Of a stretch of 62,956 bases of DNA, positions 59,368 to 62,956 are shown one piece after another. Source of the DNA: Sandaracinaceae bacterium (GTDB taxonomy: Bacteria; Myxococcota_A; Polyangia; Polyangiales; Sandaracinaceae). The notes under the pieces are model-generated. The model did not search any database and had not been told where the DNA came from. It saw nothing but the letters and a program-made list of their open reading frames with translations. The stretch is from NCBI GenBank assembly GCA_040218145.1, contig JAVJQK010000106.1:1-62956 (forward strand), given 5' to 3'. Numbering within the stretch: position 1 is the stretch's first letter; each line of letters starts with the position of its first letter. Both the position numbers and the translations under genes were made by a program.

Positions 59368-62300
59368 TCAACGTTCGGGCGCCGCATGGACGAGGGCGAG
59401 GAACGCGCGCGCCCACGCGTCGGCAGGCACCGCGGCCTCGTCGACGAGGCTGGCCAGCACCGCGCGCGCGTCGGCGTCCGGGAGCTCTGCCTGCGGCGGG
59501 TTGGGCGCGTCCTCGCGCGGACCGAGCGCGCCGATGGCTTCGCTCACCCGCGCGACGCGCTCCTTGTAGGGAAGCGCGTCGAGCGCGGCGGGATCGAGCG
59601 GCGCGCCGACGTGCACGTCCTGCTTCGCCATCCCGACCGGGAAGTCGCGCTTGCCGCCGGGCGCGAGCGGGAGGCCGCCGGTGAAGCGCACCGGGACGAC
59701 GGGCATGCCGCGCTCGATGGCCAGATCGATGGGCACGCCGCTGAGCGGGCGGAGCGGCTGGTTCGCGTGGGTGGCCCGCGTGCCTTCGCCGTGCAGGAAG
59801 ACCGAGCGTTCGCGCGGGATGGTGCGCAAGAGCGCGGGGAGCTGCCCCGGGTCGTCGCGCTCGAAGTAGCGGGTCAGCTCGGGCTCGGTGACGTCCGGGT
59901 GGGCGAAGAGCCAGGCGAGCAGCCGGCCGTACCAGCTGTCCCGGTGCTCCGCCTTGGCGATCGTCACCATCGGGACGCCGCTGATGGAGCCACCGAGGAG
60001 GGAGAACATCAGGGTCTCGATCGCCGTCTGGTGGTTGGCGACGTAGAGCACGGGCCGGCCGCGCAGCGCCTCGACGTCCTCGACGTGGACCTCACCGACG
60101 AAGCGATCGAAGAGCCCGAGGAGGACGTCTTCGCCGAGCCAGGGGCCGACGCCGAGAAAGCGGCGCCAGAAACCCTGCACGCCGTCGCGCGACGCCGCGT
60201 CGACGGCGGTGGTGCCGAGGGAGGCCTCGTAGATGCGCTTGGCGTCGACCCAGAACGACGCGTCGGCCCCGATCCGGGCTCCCTCGACGGCGGTGACCGC
60301 GAGGGTGACGGCGATGCGCTCGGCCGTCGGGCGGACCTGACCGCGGTACTTCCAGCGGTGCGCGCCGTCGAGCGGCGTGAAGTCGGGCGCGACCATGCCC
60401 TCGGTGAGCCCCTTCTCCATCGCGACGAGCCGCAGGAGCTGATGCATCGCCTCGAGCCCGAGCGAGCCCGGTTGCACGGGGTCCTGGAAGAAGTGCGCGC
60501 GGAAGAACCAGTCACCGGCGTCGACCGCGCGCTCCGCCCGCGCCTCCCCGAGCCCCGCCGGGCCGCCGTCGAGCGCGAGGTAGGGGACCTCCGAGAGGAG
60601 CGCGAGGCGGTCGCGGCCCGGGAGCGCGTAGCGAGGCGAGCCGCCGCGCGCGAGGAGGCGCGTCCGCTCGGCGTCCGAGACCGAGAGGCCCGCCTGATCC
60701 TCGAAGGCCGCGTCGGGGAAGAAGCCGAAGACTGTCTTCAAACGCAATACGTCATGCACTCCCATTCGCGTCACGACGTCGAACGCGACGATGGACATGG
60801 CCGCGGTGTCGCTCACCGACGTCAGGGTGGCGGTGGTGGTGAGCCGCCCCGCGCCGGGACCGACCTCGGCCAGCACCTCGCCCTCGCCGTCCAGGTTGCG
60901 GAAGCGGACGTCGACGTCGCGACCGAGCGTGCAGCCGCTCGCGCTCGCGAGCCAGCCGCACGGCTGGAGCGCGGCCTCGAGCAGCAGCGCGTAAGGCATG
61001 CTGCGCGCGCCCGCGAAGTACCAGGCGTCGGGCGGCACGTCGTACTCGACCTCCACCTCGGCGCCGGCCTTCTTCGCCCAGGGCTCGCCCTCGAGGCGCG
61101 CGACGCGGCTGACCATGTGGTAGGGCGGCCCGGGCAAGCGCGGCGCGCGGCGGAGGTGATCGAAGGCGGCGTAGCGCGGGCCGAACGCCTTCGACGGCTG
61201 GCCCCACGCGCTGTGCAAGAGCGCGGCCCGGTCGAGCTTCACCCCGTCGAGGGTGGCCGCGGGCCGTTCGTCATCGGGGAGCGCGTGGCTGCTGATGGGG
61301 AAGTCCGGGACGAGCTGCAGCCCGAAGCGCCGCGCGTGGAACGCCTTCAGCCCGTCGACCGTGCAGAGGAGGTCCGCGTAGAGCTTCGGCACCGGGCCGT
61401 CGTGCACCTCCTCGACGAAGACCTCGTAGACGAGCTCCTTCGAGGTGGGCGTGACCTGTCCCCGGCAGATCATCGAGTAGGTCTCGTCCGGGATCGGCTC
61501 GAAGCGCCAGCCGTCCCGGTCGAGCGAGTAGCCGAGCCCGACGAGGTGGAACGCCATCGCCTGCAGGCAGCCCTCGAGCATGAGGGTGCCCGGCATGCAC
61601 GGGTCTTCGTGGAAGTGCCCCTCGAAGTACCAGTCGTCGGGGGAGATGCGGGTCGTCGCCTTCAGGTAGCCGCGCCCCCAGGGCCCGCCATCGGCCGACC
61701 ACTCGTCGACCAGGCCGAGGAACCGCTTGTAGCCCGCGGCGATCCGCGGGGTGCGCACGTGCGAGCGCGTCGCCTCGAAGCCGGCACCGAAGCACCCCAC
61801 GACGTCCCCGCGGCTCAGCGCCTCGAGCGCCGCGTCGTCGAAGGCGGCGCGCGTGCAGGCGACCGCGGGCGGATCGACGCGTGCGTCGGCCGAGATCTCC
61901 TGCTCTTCGGCCGACCAGATCACCCCCGCCGACCCGGCGAGCTCGGCCGCGGTGAAGAACCCCGCCTGTCCGCTCCGCACCGTCAACGCCGGCTGTCCGT
62001 CGACGTGGCAGTCGTAGTGGAAGAAGAAGAGCCGCACGTCGCCCTGCTTCGCGTGGCCGTCGATGTGGATGTCGTAGGAGAGCGTCTCTCCGACGCGCGG
62101 CGGCGACCGATGCCAGGTGAGCTTGCATCCGAGCAGCCGATAGGCGCGCTCGCCGCGGTTGAGCAGATCGGCGCCGAGCCAGCTGATCAGGAAGAGGTCC
62201 GCCTGCCCGCTCTCGATCATGAGCCCCGGCGGCATGCGCCCGTTCTCGAGGTACCAGGCGTCGCGCGTGACGTCGGTCTCGGTCCAGACGGTGCCCTTGC

Positions 62301-62956
62301 CGTGACTCGCCGGCTCGCCGACCAGCCCGGTGACGCGGTCCGCCATGAGGAGCGGCGCCTTGGGCATGCGGCACTGCACCCGGTAGCCGTCCTGCTCCCT
62401 GAAGCGCGCGCCGAAGATCTCGCTGATGGCGCCCCCGGCGTGGATCTCGAGCGCCGCCTTGTCGAAGGTGGGCCCGCTGGGGGTGGGTGGCGGCGTGGCC
62501 GGCTCGAGGCCGCGCCCCCGGAGGCGGTCGGCGGCGGGGAAGGATGCGGGAGCGGTCGCGGATCCGGCAGGGAGCGCGGATCCGGCGGGGAGCGCGGATC
62601 CGGCAGAGAGCGCGGATCCGGCAGGGAGCGCGGCTCCGGCAGGGAGCGCGGATCCGGCAGCGGGCGCGGATCCGGCAGCGGGCGCGGATGCGGACGCGGA
62701 AGCGGCAGCGGTCGCGGATGCGGTCGCGGATGCGGCAGCGGTCGCGGATGCGGATGCGGATGCGGATGCGGCAGCGGTCGCGGATGCGGCAGCGGAGACG
62801 GGAGCGGGAGCGGATGCGGCAGCGGGAGCGGGAGCGGGAGCGGGAGCGGGAGCGGGAGCGGGAGCGGGAGCGGGAGCGGGAGCGGGAGCGGGAGCGGGAG
62901 CGGGAGCGGGAGCGGGAGCGGGAGCGGGAGCGGGAGCGGGAGCGGGAGCGGGAGCG
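59368..62956 (-). CDS. pfa3: Pfa3-like PUFA synthase subunit: Ala/Pro linker, two double-hotdog dehydratases and acyltransferase (5' end cut by window)
   Basis: The reading frame is open from the stop at 59368 to the window edge, over 1190 codons. From the edge inward: a low-complexity Ala/Pro/Ser linker (62500-62956), then 'TFDKAALEIHAGGAISEIFGARF', the opening of the DH region of PfaC/Pfa3 proteins. Four FabA-type hotdog folds follow, forming two double-hotdog domains. Only the second and fourth carry a catalytic His (GHFHEDPCMPG near 61590-61625; AHFFQDPVQPG near 60470-60505). The C-terminal third is a PlsC-type acyltransferase with 'NHQTAIE' (HX4E variant) and 'FLHGEGTR'. Myxobacterial PUFA synthases have this DH-DH-acyltransferase order. 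KS/CLF/AT domains should lie outside the window. Confidence 0.88.
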   Translation of the reverse strand, partial: APAPAPAPAPAPAPAPAPAPAPAPAPAPAPAPAPAPAPAPAPAPAAASAPAPVSAAASATAAASASASASATAAASATASATAAASASASAPAAGSAPAAGSALPAGAALPAGSALSAGSALPAGSALPAGSATAPASFPAADRLRGRGLEPATPPPTPSGPTFDKAALEIHAGGAISEIFGARFREQDGYRVQCRMPKAPLLMADRVTGLVGEPASHGKGTVWTETDVTRDAWYLENGRMPPGLMIESGQADLFLISWLGADLLNRGERAYRLLGCKLTWHRSPPRVGETLSYDIHIDGHAKQGDVRLFFFHYDCHVDGQPALTVRSGQAGFFTAAELAGSAGVIWSAEEQEISADARVDPPAVACTRAAFDDAALEALSRGDVVGCFGAGFEATRSHVRTPRIAAGYKRFLGLVDEWSADGGPWGRGYLKATTRISPDDWYFEGHFHEDPCMPGTLMLEGCLQAMAFHLVGLGYSLDRDGWRFEPIPDETYSMICRGQVTPTSKELVYEVFVEEVHDGPVPKLYADLLCTVDGLKAFHARRFGLQLVPDFPISSHALPDDERPAATLDGVKLDRAALLHSAWGQPSKAFGPRYAAFDHLRRAPRLPGPPYHMVSRVARLEGEPWAKKAGAEVEVEYDVPPDAWYFAGARSMPYALLLEAALQPCGWLASASGCTLGRDVDVRFRNLDGEGEVLAEVGPGAGRLTTTATLTSVSDTAAMSIVAFDVVTRMGVHDVLRLKTVFGFFPDAAFEDQAGLSVSDAERTRLLARGGSPRYALPGRDRLALLSEVPYLALDGGPAGLGEARAERAVDAGDWFFRAHFFQDPVQPGSLGLEAMHQLLRLVAMEKGLTEGMVAPDFTPLDGAHRWKYRGQVRPTAERIAVTLAVTAVEGARIGADASFWVDAKRIYEASLGTTAVDAASRDGVQGFWRRFLGVGPWLGEDVLLGLFDRFVGEVHVEDVEALRGRPVLYVANHQTAIETLMFSLLGGSISGVPMVTIAKAEHRDSWYGRLLAWLFAHPDVTEPELTRYFERDDPGQLPALLRTIPRERSVFLHGEGTRATHANQPLRPLSGVPIDLAIERGMPVVPVRFTGGLPLAPGGKRDFPVGMAKQDVHVGAPLDPAALDALPYKERVARVSEAIGALGPREDAPNPPQAELPDADARAVLASLVDEAAVPADAWARAFLALVHAAPER
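62558..62683. repeat. Seven tandem 18-bp imperfect repeats (within coding linker)
   Basis: The unit is close to GCGGATCCGGCAGGGAGC, repeated head-to-tail seven times with one- to three-base changes. On the coding (minus) strand each unit encodes an Ala-Leu-Pro-Ala-Gly-Ser-type linker hexapeptide. Confidence 0.85.
62821..62956. repeat. Perfect (GGGAGC)n hexanucleotide tract running off the window end
   Basis: At least 136 bases of uninterrupted GGGAGC units (about 22), encoding (Ala-Pro)n on the coding strand of the Pfa3-like gene. Being a multiple of three, unit gains or losses keep the frame. The tract continues beyond the window, so its length is unknown and is also a likely assembly weak point. 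Confidence 0.95.

Noticed and set aside
62558-62956. CRISPR array
   Set aside because: Repeats are contiguous with no unique spacers and lie in frame within a coding linker.

Overview
This is a very GC-rich stretch of chromosome-like sequence. It combines serine/threonine and histidine kinases, many lipoproteins, VgrG/RHS/DUF2169 type VI secretion cargo, AgmX/PglI-like and NrsF-like proteins, a bacterial polyunsaturated fatty acid (PUFA) synthase subunit and sterol biosynthesis enzymes. That set points to a myxobacterium (Myxococcota, most like Polyangiales/Sandaracinus relatives). This is an inference from gene content; no database was searched.

Layout. 1-7764: a REP-type tyrosine transposase fragment, small housekeeping-like genes, a squalene-hopene-cyclase-family terpene cyclase, a Ser/Thr kinase divergent from a DEAD-box helicase, and a PlsC-type acyltransferase. 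8013-19921: a type VI secretion cargo island (VgrG, DUF2169 protein, a hydrophobic unknown, a DUF2169-RHS fusion, DUF6484) whose middle third has visibly lower GC than its flanks. 19925-40720: ordinary mixed genes. These include a baeRF-like protein, DUF4240, tRNA-Phe with its terminator, PhzF, two histidine kinases, VKOR-DsbA, a tandem gamma-glutamylcyclotransferase, an ECF sigma/NrsF pair, a quinone oxidoreductase, a saccharopine-dehydrogenase-like reductase, a GreA-like protein, an MFS transporter, an esterase and an S41 protease. A 105-bp perfect-ended inverted-repeat element lies at 32879-32983.

40735-56792 is the centrepiece: eight tightly packed minus-strand genes that look like one sterol operon. 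In transcription order they are: HMG-CoA reductase fused to a 3beta-HSD-like SDR; a geranylgeranyl-reductase-family flavoprotein; a squalene-epoxidase-like domain fused to an oxidosqualene cyclase (VSDCTAE motif); a squalene epoxidase fused through a toroid-like domain to squalene synthase; a sterol desaturase/hydroxylase; CYP51 fused to a [3Fe-4S] ferredoxin; an aldehyde dehydrogenase; and a GMC oxidoreductase. Together they could carry carbon from HMG-CoA (with an isoprenoid pathway encoded elsewhere) through squalene and 2,3-oxidosqualene to a 14-demethylated, C-4-modified sterol. Packing consecutive or distant pathway steps into three giant fusion enzymes is the most unusual thing in the window.

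57104-62956: a response regulator with an EAL domain divergent from the sterol operon, a lipoprotein, a small beta-barrel protein, and the 3' part of a PUFA synthase Pfa3-like gene (two double-hotdog dehydratases plus an acyltransferase). The Pfa3-like gene runs off the window end through a long (GGGAGC)n / Ala-Pro repeat.
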